This document shows positions 9,983 through 18,238 of a DNA stretch of 64,000 bases, piece by piece; position 1 is the first letter of the stretch, and each line of letters begins with the position of its first letter. Position numbers and translations under genes: made by a program. The stretch comes from Minwuia thermotolerans (GTDB lineage Bacteria; Pseudomonadota; Alphaproteobacteria; Minwuiales; Minwuiaceae), in contig NZ_PIGG01000026.1 of NCBI RefSeq assembly GCF_002924445.1, positions 62,001-126,000 on the forward strand. Direction: 5' to 3'. A model generated the notes under the pieces. The model saw nothing but the letters and a program-made list of their open reading frames with translations. It was not told the origin of the DNA and searched no databases.

Positions 9983-10750
9983 TCAGCCGCCGCGTCTGCT
10001 CATGGCCTCGAGCTGTTCGGCCGCCCTGATACGGGTCTCGGGACCGATCCATGGCTGGGCCAGCGGCTCCGCGCCTTCCAGCGCGGCGGCCATTCGCGCC
10101 AGCGCCGGCGCCCGGAACTGGCGTTTGACGGCGGCGTAGGTCTCCCGCGGCGAGCCGGCGAGATGCGCCGCCATCTCCAGCGACCGGGACAGCACTTCCG
10201 ACGCCGGGCGCAGTTCGTCGACCATGCCGCGCGCCAGCGCTTCGCCGGGTCCGAACAGGTCGCCGGTCAGCACGGCCTTGCGCCATTCCTCGGGACGCAG
10301 CTCCGCCTTGAGGATCTCGATCGCCGTCACCGGATAGGGGATGCCCACGCGGATCTCGGTGACGCCGAGCAGCGCGTTCTGATCGACCGCGACCCGGTAG
10401 TCGGCCGCCAGCGCGAGAACCAGGCCGCCGGCGATGGCGTGGCCGTTGACGGCTGCGACAAGGGGAACGGGGAGCCGGTAGGCGGCGTGGAACAGCCGGT
10501 TGAGGACGCGCAGCATCGTCCGTTGTTCCCCGGCGTCGTAGTGCGGCACTGTCTTCAGGTCGGCCCCGGCCGAAAAGCAGTCGCCGCGTCCGGTCAGCAC
10601 CGCGGCGCATGCGCGTCCGTCGGCGGCGAGGGCGATCAGCTCACGAGTCACGGTTTCGCAGTAATCGATGTCGAGCGCGTTCACCGGCGCCCTTTGCAGT
10701 CTGAGGAGGGCGATATCGCCTTCCCAGTCCACCGCCATTTCTTCGGACAT
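9983..10750 (-). CDS. Enoyl-CoA hydratase/isomerase family protein
   Basis: A crotonase-fold protein of about 255 residues acting on an acyl-CoA thioester. Seen are the oxyanion-hole region GDCFSAGADLK and the second one, AIAGGLVLALAAD. In that second motif the first catalytic Glu of enoyl-CoA hydratase is replaced (Val in GGLVLA), while the second Glu is kept in LLGVTEIRVGIP. Loss of one Glu is common in crotonases that act as isomerases or other lyases, so simple hydratase activity should not be assumed. The ATG at 10750 is preceded by GGGAGGG; a longer start 10 codons upstream has no such site. The gene follows regA on the same strand after a 90-base gap. Confidence 0.85.
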   Translation of the reverse strand: MSEEMAVDWEGDIALLRLQRAPVNALDIDYCETVTRELIALAADGRACAAVLTGRGDCFSAGADLKTVPHYDAGEQRTMLRVLNRLFHAAYRLPVPLVAAVNGHAIAGGLVLALAADYRVAVDQNALLGVTEIRVGIPYPVTAIEILKAELRPEEWRKAVLTGDLFGPGEALARGMVDELRPASEVLSRSLEMAAHLAGSPRETYAAVKRQFRAPALARMAAALEGAEPLAQPWIGPETRIRAAEQLEAMSRRGG

Positions 10751-10840
10751 GCGACCCTCCCCTTGTGCGGTCATCATCATTTGCTGGCCGCCTGCTGTGC
10801 CGCAACAGGGCCTGTCATTCCGGGGCGTCCGGCTTGCCGC

Positions 10841-11428
10841 CTACTTAGGCGACCGTTTCGCCAGAATGCGCTGCAGCGTGCGGCGGTGCATGTTGAGCCG
10901 CCGCGCGGTTTCGGAGACGTTGCGGCCGCATAGCTCGTAGACCCGCTGGATATGCTCCCAGCGGACGCGGTCGGCCGACATGGGGTTCTCCGGCGGGGCC
11001 GGGCGTTCGCCGTCGACCACCAGCAGCGCCTTGGAGACGTCGTCGGCGTCGGCCGGCTTGGCCAGATAGTCGATGGCGCCGGCCTTCACCGCGGCCACCG
11101 CCGTGGCGATGTTGCCGTAGCCGGTCAGCATGACCACCCGCGCCTCGGGCCGGACGTCGTGAAGGACGGTGACGATATCGAGGCCGTTGCCGTCCTCGAG
11201 ACGCAGATCGACCACGGCGAAGGCGGGGTGGATTTCGCGCACCAGCGCCATGCCTTCCTCGACCGACTCGGCCACTTCCACGTCGAAGCCCCGTTTCTCC
11301 ATGGCGCGCGCCAGGCGCTGGCGGAAGGGGCGGTCGTCGTCGATGATCAGCAGCGAGCGGTCGTCCAGGGTTTCCAGATCGATCTGCTGCCGACCGTCAT
11401 CGGCGGCGTCGTTGTTGTTTTCGTTCAT
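10841..11428 (-). CDS. regA: Redox response regulator of the RegA/ActR/PrrA family
   Basis: A 195-residue response regulator. The receiver domain has the acidic IIDDD patch near residues 29-32, the phosphoacceptor Asp in VVDLRLEDG (about D74), Thr in MLTGYG and Lys in LAKPAD. A short linker with prolines leads to a Fis-type helix-turn-helix with the sequence NVSETARRLNMHRRTLQRIL, the conserved DNA-binding end of RegA/ActR. It is 33 bases downstream of regB on the same strand, so one transcript is likely. The family controls photosynthesis, respiration, nitrogen and hydrogen genes in response to the quinone pool. I use ATG at 11428; a GTG two codons earlier is possible. The copy here has no senC/prrC neighbour. 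Confidence 0.93.
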   Translation of the reverse strand: MNENNNDAADDGRQQIDLETLDDRSLLIIDDDRPFRQRLARAMEKRGFDVEVAESVEEGMALVREIHPAFAVVDLRLEDGNGLDIVTVLHDVRPEARVVMLTGYGNIATAVAAVKAGAIDYLAKPADADDVSKALLVVDGERPAPPENPMSADRVRWEHIQRVYELCGRNVSETARRLNMHRRTLQRILAKRSPK

Positions 11429-11467
11429 GCTCACGTTCCGGAAGCTCCGACTCGATACTCTGGTCCG

Positions 11468-12808
11468 TCACTGTTGCCCTACAGGTAAATGACCCGCAAG
11501 GTTCGGGTCAATAATGCCACGCCCCCAGCGGATGGCAACGCGGGCGCCGGTGACGATGCCGTTTTCGACGCGGTTGGCATAGGTCACGCGCGCCCCGGAA
11601 TGCTCCAGCAGCGTCGTGGCGATGAAGACGCCGAGGCCCATGCCGCCCTTGTGGGGCCGCGACGTCTTGTAGGGCTCGCCCAGATTGCGCAGCACGTCCG
11701 GCGGGATGCCGGGCCCGTCGTCCTCGATGACGATGACGATCTCCGGTTCGTCCCAGTAGATGCGGATCCAGACATGGGTGCGGGCGAAATCGACCGCGTT
11801 CTCGGTGATGTTGGCCAGCCCGTGCAGCACCTCGGGACTGCGGTAGACATTCGGCGGCCGGCCGGTCTGCGGCTCGATCGAGATCGCGACGCCGAGACTG
11901 GCGTAGTGCTCGGCCGCGGCCTCGACCAGGCCGACGATCGTGGTTTCGCGGAAGGCCCGGTCACCCTCGCCGGGCCGGCGGGAGAGTTCGGCCAGGATAT
12001 CGCGGCAGCGTTCGGCCTGGCTGACCAGCAGGTCCAGATCCTCGCGGTGTTCCCAGTCCCCGGGCAGTTCACGTCCCAGCTCCTTGGCGACCAGGTGGAT
12101 GGTGCCGAGCGGCGTGCCGAGTTCGTGCGCCGCCGCGGCGGCCAGTCCGCCGACCGCCGAAAGCTGCTGTTCGCGCGACAGCGCCGACTGGGTCGCCGCC
12201 AGCGCGTCCGACATGCGCTTGGTCTCGAAGGAAATCCGCCCCGCATAGGCGGACATGAAGACGATGCCCAGCGCCAGACCCGCCCAGATGCCGCCGATAT
12301 AGAGGTCGGGCAGCACCAGCGGCTCCGGCGACCAGGGCAGCGGCAGATACCACATGGCCAGCAGGCTGATGAACATCAGCGCCAGCCCGCCGAGGACGAT
12401 GGTGCTCCAGAACGACAGGATGGTGGCCGAGATCGTCACCGGCACCAGGATCAGGATGGCGAAGGGGTTGGTCAGGCCCCCCGTCATGTACAGCAGGGCG
12501 CCGAGCTGCAGCAGGTCGTAGGCCAGGAACAGCGAGGCGCCCCGGTCGGAAAGCCGCGCCGTGTTCGGGTACTGCAGCGCCAGGATGATGTTCAGCCCCG
12601 CCGAGGCCGCCACCGTGACCATGCAGGGGACGATCGGCAGCTCGAAGCCGATGCCGTAGCGCACGAAGAGCAGCGAGAAGCTCTGGCCGATCACCGCCAT
12701 CCAGCGGATCAGGATCAGCGTCTGCAGCCGCACCCGCCCGGAGCCGCTGCTGCCCGGCCCGGTCCCGACGACGAAGAGATCCTCCGAATGGAAGGTGCGA
12801 TCGTTCAT
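11468..12808 (-). CDS. regB: Redox sensor histidine kinase RegB/ActS/PrrB
   Basis: A membrane histidine kinase of 446 residues and partner of RegA. Six hydrophobic segments occupy residues 30-190. The loop GGLTNPF at 110-116 is the RegB ubiquinone-sensing motif. The phosphoacceptor is His228 in AAAAHELGTPLG. Cys268 in SQAERCRDIL lies 40 residues later, the same spacing as the redox-active cysteine of Rhodobacter RegB, so disulfide control is plausible. The ATPase domain ends with DDGPGIPPD and the GMGLGVFIATTLLEHSGA G-boxes. ATG at 12808 follows GGAGGG; a longer open frame upstream lacks one and reads through the divergent promoter region. Oxygen or redox sensing is inferred from the family. 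Confidence 0.94.
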   Translation of the reverse strand: MNDRTFHSEDLFVVGTGPGSSGSGRVRLQTLILIRWMAVIGQSFSLLFVRYGIGFELPIVPCMVTVAASAGLNIILALQYPNTARLSDRGASLFLAYDLLQLGALLYMTGGLTNPFAILILVPVTISATILSFWSTIVLGGLALMFISLLAMWYLPLPWSPEPLVLPDLYIGGIWAGLALGIVFMSAYAGRISFETKRMSDALAATQSALSREQQLSAVGGLAAAAAHELGTPLGTIHLVAKELGRELPGDWEHREDLDLLVSQAERCRDILAELSRRPGEGDRAFRETTIVGLVEAAAEHYASLGVAISIEPQTGRPPNVYRSPEVLHGLANITENAVDFARTHVWIRIYWDEPEIVIVIEDDGPGIPPDVLRNLGEPYKTSRPHKGGMGLGVFIATTLLEHSGARVTYANRVENGIVTGARVAIRWGRGIIDPNLAGHLPVGQQ

Positions 12809-12846
12809 GTCCCTCCAATACCGCCGATCCGCCGTCGAGGGAAACA

Positions 12847-12885
12847 GGACTCGAAAGTCCGGACAGGGTCCAACCCTCGGTTGGA
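12847..12885. promoter_or_regulatory. Paired palindromes in the regB / LytTR divergent promoter
   Basis: The 118-base region between the divergent regB and LytTR genes has two dyads: GGACT (12847-12851) with AGTCC (12856-12860), and TCCAAC (12869-12874) with GTTGGA (12880-12885). Such pairs often bind a regulator that controls both directions. No known consensus is matched, so no factor is named. Confidence 0.35.
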
Positions 12886-12926
12886 TTGGGGCGGCGCCGG
12901 CGCTAGATAGGGCGCGTGAGAACACG

Positions 12927-13760
12927 ATGCGGATACGGGGCGGACCCTTGGCTTCCGACGGCGTGAGCGGCGAGCGATCCGCGGATCGGGCCGGCGCGCT
13001 GGCCCGCCTGCGTGCGCCCGCCATGGAGACGGGCATGGTTCTGGCCGTATTCGGCCTGGCGGTGATGATCGGGCCCTTCGGCACGTTCGGCCTGACGGTG
13101 GCGGAGCGGGCCCAGTACTGGGGCATCATCATCGGGGTGAACTGGGCGCAGCTCCGCTTTCTCCAGATTCTGCTGTTCCGGCTCGCGGGTCACGACCGCT
13201 TCTGGCTCGCCACCCTGGGCAGCACGCTGACGGCCTCCTTCCCCGCGACGCTGGAGGTGCTGTGGCTGGAGCGGACCTTCCGTCCGGAGATCGCGGCGGA
13301 ACTGACCTACCTGGAGCTCTACCCTCAGGTTCTGGCCCTGACTCTGGCGATCATGGCGCCGGTCTCCTGGTTCTTCTTCAGCCGCGCGATGGCCGCCGAG
13401 CTGGACGAGATCGAGGCCAATGCGCCGCAGATGCCGTCCGCCGCCGAGAGCGCGTTCCACCGACGCATCCCGCTGGCGCTGGGCCGCGAACTGCATGCCC
13501 TGCAGGCCGAGGATCACTACGTCCGGGTCTACACGTCGAAGGGCGACGACCTGGTGCTGCACCGTTTCAGCGACGCGGTCGAGGAACTGGCCGGACATGA
13601 CGGGCTGAGGGTGCATCGTTCATGGTGGGTCGCCCGCGAGGGCGTCGCCGGCGTCGAGCGGCGCGACCGCAAGGTCTGGCTGAGGCTGAAGAACGGCCAG
13701 GAGGCGCCGGTCAGCCGCACCTATCTGGGCGACGTGCGCGATGCGGGGTGGCTGTCATGA
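12927..13760 (+). CDS. Membrane-anchored LytTR DNA-binding protein
   Basis: A 277-residue protein. The N-terminal half has about four hydrophobic helices, with segments starting [60 protein letters not shown] and [17 protein letters not shown]. The C-terminal 100 residues are a LytTR domain: [24 protein letters not shown], then [11 protein letters not shown] direct link between membrane and DNA binding, without a kinase or receiver, is the usual LytTR layout in Alphaproteobacteria. The signal sensed is unknown. The start at 12927 is a guess, as no strong ribosome site is seen. Its stop overlaps the start of the next gene (ATGA), so the YcgN protein is translationally coupled. Confidence 0.85.
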   Translation: MRIRGGPLASDGVSGERSADRAGALARLRAPAMETGMVLAVFGLAVMIGPFGTFGLTVAERAQYWGIIIGVNWAQLRFLQILLFRLAGHDRFWLATLGSTLTASFPATLEVLWLERTFRPEIAAELTYLELYPQVLALTLAIMAPVSWFFFSRAMAAELDEIEANAPQMPSAAESAFHRRIPLALGRELHALQAEDHYVRVYTSKGDDLVLHRFSDAVEELAGHDGLRVHRSWWVAREGVAGVERRDRKVWLRLKNGQEAPVSRTYLGDVRDAGWLS

Positions 13761-14221
13761 GGTCGATTGCCGACCGCCGCCTGCGGCAGAGCCGCTTCTG
13801 GGAGAAGAAGAGCCTGGCCGAGATGACCGACGCCGAGTGGGAAGCGCTGTGCGACGGCTGCGGCAAATGCTGCCTCTACAAGCTGCAGGACATCGACACC
13901 GACGAGATCGTCTTCACCAATGTCGCCTGCCGTCTGCTGGACTGCCGCACCTGCCGTTGCGGCGACTACGCCAACCGGTTCGCGCGCGTCGACGACTGCG
14001 TCCAGCTCAGCCGGGAGAATGTCGGCGATCTCGCCTGGCTGCCTTCGAGCTGCGCCTATCGCCGGCTGGACGAGGGCCGGGGGCTGGCCGACTGGCATCC
14101 GCTGGTGACAGGGGACCCCGAAAGCGTTCATCGTGCCGGCATATCCGTGCGTGGCCGCGTCGTCCCCGAGGACGAGGCCGATCCCGATCTCGAAAATCAT
14201 GTCCTGGAAGGGGAGCCATGA
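13757..14221 (+). CDS. YcgN family cysteine cluster protein (UPF0260)
   Basis: A 154-residue cytosolic protein. The cysteine pattern CDGCGKCC, then [11 protein letters not shown], then CVQL and SSCAYR is that of the YcgN/UPF0260 and YkgJ-type zinc or iron-sulfur cluster family. Nothing is known of its reaction in general. The start overlaps the LytTR stop and its own stop overlaps the next gene (ATGA), so LytTR, YcgN and the DapA-like enzyme form one tightly coupled run. The C-terminal third ends in acidic [11 protein letters not shown], as in the family. Confidence 0.88.
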   Translation: MRSIADRRLRQSRFWEKKSLAEMTDAEWEALCDGCGKCCLYKLQDIDTDEIVFTNVACRLLDCRTCRCGDYANRFARVDDCVQLSRENVGDLAWLPSSCAYRRLDEGRGLADWHPLVTGDPESVHRAGISVRGRVVPEDEADPDLENHVLEGEP

Positions 14222-15147
14222 CTGAAGCGCGCCAGGGGGTCTGGGCGGCCTCGATCACGCCCTTCAACGCCGACATGTCCATCGACCGCGGCGCGCTCTG
14301 CGCCCATGTGGACTGGCTGCTGGAGAATGGCTGCGACGGCGTCGCGCTGCTGGGGACGACGGGCGAGGCGAACTCGCTGGGCGTCAACGAGCGTCTGTCG
14401 CTGATCGAGGAAATGGAGGGCCGCTGGCCGGCGGACCGCATCATGATCGGCGTCGGCACCACGGCGATACCCGACACGGTGGCGCTGATCCACGCCGCAG
14501 TGGACCACGAATTCCCCAACGTGCTGATGCTGCCGCCCTTCTACTACAAGGGCGTGGCCGACGACGGCCTCTACCAGACGGTGGCCGAAGTGATGCGGCG
14601 GATGGGCACCTCCCGGCCGCGCATCCACCTCTACGACTTTCCCGCGATGGTGGGCTTTCCCTTCTCGACCGGGCTGATCGCGCGGCTGAACGATGCCTTC
14701 ACCCACACCGTCGTCGGCATGAAGGATTCCTCGGGCGACTTCGCCAAGATGAAGGACGTGCTGACCCGGGTGCCGGGCTTCGCGGTCTATGCGGGGACGG
14801 AGGCGCTGCTGCTGGACATCCTGAAGGAAGGCGGCGCGGGGTGCATCTCGGCGACCTGCAACGTCACCGCGCCGGGCGCGGCGGCGGTCTGGCGGGCCTG
14901 GCGGAGCGGCGACCTGGCGGCGGCGGAGGCGGCGCAGGCGAAGCTGACCGCCCAGCGCGAGGCGCTGCAGAAATGGCCCATGGTGCCGGCGGTCAAGGCG
15001 GTGCTGCGCCGGGCCTTCCCCGACCGGGTCGGCCGGGTCATCCGCCCGCCGCTTCTCAGCCTGTCGGACCTGGACCGCGAGCGGCTGTTCCAGGCCCTGG
15101 ACGAGATCGGCTTCGAGATCCCGGGAGCGGCCGCCAGAACTGCATAG
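14218..15147 (+). CDS. Dihydrodipicolinate synthase family (DapA-like) aldolase
   Basis: A 309-residue TIM-barrel aldolase forming a Schiff base with pyruvate or a related keto acid. Lys169 in GMKDSSG is the Schiff-base lysine, Tyr139 in HLYDFPA the proton relay, and GTTGE (46-50) the substrate-carboxylate motif. The pattern LYDFP in place of LYNxP and the missing lysine-pathway neighbours suggest another substrate than DapA, for example a sugar acid or N-acetylneuraminate-like acceptor. It follows YcgN with an ATGA overlap. The true dapA would be elsewhere; the alternative, lysine synthesis, is less likely. Confidence 0.82.
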   Translation: MTEARQGVWAASITPFNADMSIDRGALCAHVDWLLENGCDGVALLGTTGEANSLGVNERLSLIEEMEGRWPADRIMIGVGTTAIPDTVALIHAAVDHEFPNVLMLPPFYYKGVADDGLYQTVAEVMRRMGTSRPRIHLYDFPAMVGFPFSTGLIARLNDAFTHTVVGMKDSSGDFAKMKDVLTRVPGFAVYAGTEALLLDILKEGGAGCISATCNVTAPGAAAVWRAWRSGDLAAAEAAQAKLTAQREALQKWPMVPAVKAVLRRAFPDRVGRVIRPPLLSLSDLDRERLFQALDEIGFEIPGAAARTA

Positions 15148-15224
15148 TGCTGGCATATCTCGTGTTTCGACTTGTCGCCCACACCTGATATGGTGGCTTG
15201 GGTTTCAGCCAACAGCGTGATTCG

Positions 15225-17198
15225 ATGAACGACATGAGCGATCTTTTCGCCGCGGGCAAGAACGACGGCGGCGACAGCTATTCCGCCAAGGACATCAAGG
15301 TCCTGGAAGGGCTCGAGCCCGTCCGGCAGCGCCCCGGCATGTATATCGGCGGCACCGACGAGCGGGCGCTGCACCATCTGGTGGCGGAGGTGCTCGACAA
15401 CGCCATGGACGAGGCCGTGGCCGGTCACGCCAGCCGCATCGAGGTGGGGCTGGACGCCGACGGGGCGGTCACGGTCGACGACAACGGGCGCGGCATTCCG
15501 GTCGATCCGCATCCGCGCTTCACCGACAAGTCGGCCCTGGAGGTGATCCTCACCACCCTGCATTCGGGCGGCAAGTTCGAACAGGGGGCCTACGCCACCG
15601 CCGGCGGCCTGCACGGCGTCGGCGTGTCCGTCGTCAATGCGCTTTCCGACGAAGTGAACGTGGAGGTCGCGCGGGAGCGGCGGCTGTGGCGGCAGTCCTT
15701 CCGGCGGGGCAAGCCCACGGGGCCGCTGGAGGATCTGGGCCCGGTGCAGAACCGGCGCGGCACGCGCGTCCGTTTCCATCCCGATCCGGAGATCTTCGGC
15801 GCCAGCCTGACCTTCAGACCGGCCCGAATCTACCGCCTTGCCCGCTCCAAGGCCTATCTCTATCCGGGCGTCGAGATCCGCTGGCGCTGTGCGCCGGAGC
15901 TGATCCAGGACGACACGCCGTCCGAAGCTGTGCTGCGGTTTCCCGGCGGGCTCGCCGACTACCTGACCGAGAATCTGGGCGAGCAGCCCGTGGTGGCGCC
16001 TGCGGCCTTCGCCGGTCAGGTGGAGCTGCCCGACGGCCAGGGCCGTGTGGAATGGGCCCTGCAGTGGCTGGAATACGGCGACGGCTGGACCACCAGCTAC
16101 TGCAACACCATTCCGACCCCGCAGGGCGGCAGCCACGAGAACGGTTTCCGCTCGGCGATCAGCCGCGGACTGAAGGCCCATGGCGAGCTGACGGGCAACA
16201 AGCGCGCGGCGCAGATCACGGCCGACGACGCGCTGGGCGGCGCGGCGGGGCTGCTCTCCGTCTTCATCCGCGATCCGCAGTTCCAGGGCCAGACCAAGGA
16301 GAAGCTGTCGAGCCCCGAGGCCCAGCGCCTGGTCGAGAATGTGGTCAAGGATCATTTCGATCACTGGCTCTCGGGCAGCCCGAAGATCGCCGAACGGCTG
16401 CTGGAGAAGGCGATCGACCGCGCCGAGGACCGCCTGCGCCGCCGCAAGGAGAAGGAAGTCAGCCGCAAGACCGCGACGCGCAAGCTGCGCCTGCCCGGCA
16501 AGCTGGCCGACTGCACCTCCAACCAGCGCGACGACACCGAGCTGTTCATCGTCGAGGGCGATTCCGCCGGCGGCTCCGCGAAATCCGCGCGCAAGCGCGA
16601 GACCCAGGCGATCCTGCCGCTGCGCGGCAAGATCCTGAACGTGATGAGCGCCGGGGCGGAGAAGCTGGCGCAGAACCAGGAACTCGCAGACCTGTCGCTT
16701 GCGCTCGGCTGCGGCATGGGTGCGCGCTTCAACCCCGAGGACCTGCGCTACGGCAAGGTCATCATCATGACCGACGCCGATGTCGACGGCGCGCACATCG
16801 CCGCGCTGCTGATCACCTTCTTCTTCCGCGAGATGCCGGGCCTGGTGGACCAGGGCCGGCTCTACCTCGCCTGCCCGCCGCTCTACCGCATGAGCCAGGG
16901 CGGCAAGACGCATTACGCCATCGACGACCGCCACCGCGAGGAACTGCTGAAGACCGAGTTCAAGGGCAAGGCGAAGGTCGAGGTCAGCCGCTTCAAGGGC
17001 CTGGGCGAGATGCCGCCGGCCCAGCTCCGCGACACTACCATGGACCCGAAGAAGCGAAGGCTGCTGCGCGTCGACCTGCCGGCCGAGGACCGCGCCGACG
17101 CCGCCGGCCTGATCGAGCGGCTGATGGGCCGCAAGCCCGAGAAGCGTCTGGAGTTCATCCAGGACAACGCCCGCTTCGTCGACGACGTGGACGTGTAG
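15225..17198 (+). CDS. parE: DNA topoisomerase IV subunit B
   Basis: A 657-residue type II topoisomerase subunit that hydrolyses ATP and, with ParC, decatenates daughter chromosomes. The GHKL ATPase part has EVLDNAMDE, DDNGRGIPVD and the lid motif GLHGVGVSVVNALS. The TOPRIM domain has VEGDSAGGSAK and TDADVDGAHI. The length (GyrB is near 800) and the MSDLF-type start support ParE rather than GyrB. A TTG start nine codons up is possible, but the ATG at 15225 matches family N-termini. parC is not nearby. It is the last high-G+C gene before the AT-rich island. Confidence 0.93.
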   Translation: MNDMSDLFAAGKNDGGDSYSAKDIKVLEGLEPVRQRPGMYIGGTDERALHHLVAEVLDNAMDEAVAGHASRIEVGLDADGAVTVDDNGRGIPVDPHPRFTDKSALEVILTTLHSGGKFEQGAYATAGGLHGVGVSVVNALSDEVNVEVARERRLWRQSFRRGKPTGPLEDLGPVQNRRGTRVRFHPDPEIFGASLTFRPARIYRLARSKAYLYPGVEIRWRCAPELIQDDTPSEAVLRFPGGLADYLTENLGEQPVVAPAAFAGQVELPDGQGRVEWALQWLEYGDGWTTSYCNTIPTPQGGSHENGFRSAISRGLKAHGELTGNKRAAQITADDALGGAAGLLSVFIRDPQFQGQTKEKLSSPEAQRLVENVVKDHFDHWLSGSPKIAERLLEKAIDRAEDRLRRRKEKEVSRKTATRKLRLPGKLADCTSNQRDDTELFIVEGDSAGGSAKSARKRETQAILPLRGKILNVMSAGAEKLAQNQELADLSLALGCGMGARFNPEDLRYGKVIIMTDADVDGAHIAALLITFFFREMPGLVDQGRLYLACPPLYRMSQGGKTHYAIDDRHREELLKTEFKGKAKVEVSRFKGLGEMPPAQLRDTTMDPKKRRLLRVDLPAEDRADAAGLIERLMGRKPEKRLEFIQDNARFVDDVDV

Positions 17199-17241
17199 CG
17201 GGTGGATTTTCCCCCCTCTGTGTACACCCCCATGACCACGT

Positions 17242-17285
17242 ACGATCACTAAACGATCACTGATGATACGATCACACATGATCAC
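17242..17285 (+). repeat. Iteron-like ACGATCAC direct repeats
   Basis: Four copies of GATCAC, three within ACGATCAC(T/A), start at 17244, 17255, 17270 and 17280. Spacings are 11, 15 and 10 bases, near one to one and a half helical turns. Such clustered repeats can be replication iterons or regulator sites; neither is shown. Confidence 0.6.
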
Positions 17286-17359
17286 AGCGCACCTTTGCAA
17301 AAAGCCCAGTTTTCCGCGCCTGAGATCGAATGACGTATTTCAGTTCAGATATTGAATGT

Positions 17360-17373
17360 GCCATATTTATGGC
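17360..17373. promoter_or_regulatory. Palindrome GCCATA-TT-TATGGC
   Basis: A perfect 6-bp dyad with a 2-base spacer inside the AT-rich leader, about 220 bases before the unknown gene at 17596. Could be an operator; no known consensus is matched. Confidence 0.35.
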
Positions 17374-17479
17374 GCTCTGGTGTACTGAATCTGCATTTTT
17401 TGGCTGTAACTGGACAAATTGAGCGCGACAAAAATCATGGACGCCCAAGAAATTTTTCATAGATTGAAGGTGGGAGAAC

Positions 17480-17574
17480 CGGGAAGCGGCGAAGCCTAGG
17501 GTCCAAACCCAGAACTTCGCCTTCCCGTAACCAGACCATGGTTTTCCTAGGGCCAAGGGTCCAATCCTTGGCCC
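17480..17574 (+). promoter_or_regulatory. Tandem hairpins sharing the motif GGGTCCAA
   Basis: Hairpin one pairs CGGGAAG (17480-17486) with CTTCCCG (17521-17527), GCGAAG (17489-17494) with CTTCGC (17515-17520) and GGGT with ACCC (17499-17502/17507-17510). Hairpin two pairs GGGCCAAGG (17550-17558) with CCTTGGCCC (17566-17574). GGGTCCAA occurs at 17499 and again at 17557, at the apex of each. The second ends 9 bases before the AGGAGG ribosome site (17584-17589). It may control translation or bind a regulator; it could also be a terminator pair for upstream transcription. Confidence 0.5.
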
Positions 17575-17595
17575 GCCCCTTATAGGAGGCAGATT

Positions 17596-18198
17596 ATGGC
17601 AGGCTCAGGCCGCAGTCGATCTAAGATTGAACGTCGAAATCGCTTGCTTCGTGATAGCTTGTGGCCTGATGCGGAGTCGCGAATCTGGCACTATCAGAAA
17701 AGCGATGGCTGGCTGAACATACCTAGGGCAATGCCTGCAATCCTTCGAACTATGGATTCGTTGACAAAAGGGCAGCCCGTATCATCGACCTATTTTGACC
17801 TCTGGTGTAGAACCTACAACAATGGGTTTGTTACTGCGAGCAAGCCGGGTGAGATGGCCTTTTTTTCTGGCTTTGATGGCGAAAGAGCGCAAAGAACTTG
17901 GATTTCTCGTGTTCGTAAATTGCAGGAACTCGGATTCATAGATATTAAAGAGGGCCCAAGTGGTCCTGTAAGTTACATATTAATTGAGAATCCTTATACT
18001 GCTCTTAAGAAATTGAGTGATAAAGGGTTGATTCAAGCGCGAATGTGGAATGCATTGATAGCGAGAATGATTGAGATTGGAGCTGATGATTTTGAATTGT
18101 TGTCGGGCGAGAATGATGAAAAGGATGGTGGGCAAGTTGAGGCTGGTTCCGTCACAAGAGGGCGAAAGGCGAGAATAAAAAGAGAGCCAAGGCGATAA
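17596..18198 (+). CDS. Hypothetical protein, probable winged-helix domain, AT-rich (acquired)
   Basis: A 200-residue protein not recognised as any named family. N-terminal 25 residues are very basic. The middle (about 45-130) has helix-rich sequence with a pattern like a winged helix: DGERAQRTWISRVRKLQELG followed by FIDIKEGPSGPVSYILI, which looks like helix then beta wing. The C-terminus is low complexity, acidic then strongly basic (RKARIKREP). Its G+C is far below its neighbours: one 60-base line (17941-18000) has 21 G or C, against 45 in the line from 18541. Codons ATA and TTA are frequent. A good AGGAGG precedes the ATG. Replication- or partition-type DNA binding is a guess based on the adjacent repeats. 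Confidence 0.6.
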   Translation: MAGSGRSRSKIERRNRLLRDSLWPDAESRIWHYQKSDGWLNIPRAMPAILRTMDSLTKGQPVSSTYFDLWCRTYNNGFVTASKPGEMAFFSGFDGERAQRTWISRVRKLQELGFIDIKEGPSGPVSYILIENPYTALKKLSDKGLIQARMWNALIARMIEIGADDFELLSGENDEKDGGQVEAGSVTRGRKARIKREPRR

Positions 18199-18238
18199 TT
18201 TTATCCCTTTCTTTTAAGTTTTTTGGTGGAGGAAGACC

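Larger units (their letters stand above)
17199..17595 (+). other. AT-rich intergenic island with repeats and hairpins
   Basis: 397 bases without a convincing gene. G+C drops sharply just after parE and stays low through the next gene. It holds short direct repeats (17242-17285), a 6-bp palindrome (17360-17373) and two tandem hairpins (17480-17574) directly upstream of the ribosome site of the next gene. An open frame on the minus strand (17272-17556) was judged spurious. The layout suggests the 5' end of an acquired element. Confidence 0.6.

Noticed and set aside
14787-17300. Long minus-strand open frame across the DapA-like and parE genes
   Set aside because: It spans two clear genes on the other strand and has no recognisable motif.
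17272-17556. 94-codon minus-strand frame in the AT-rich island
   Set aside because: It covers the hairpins and repeats, has no ribosome site or family resemblance, and its residue mix looks random.
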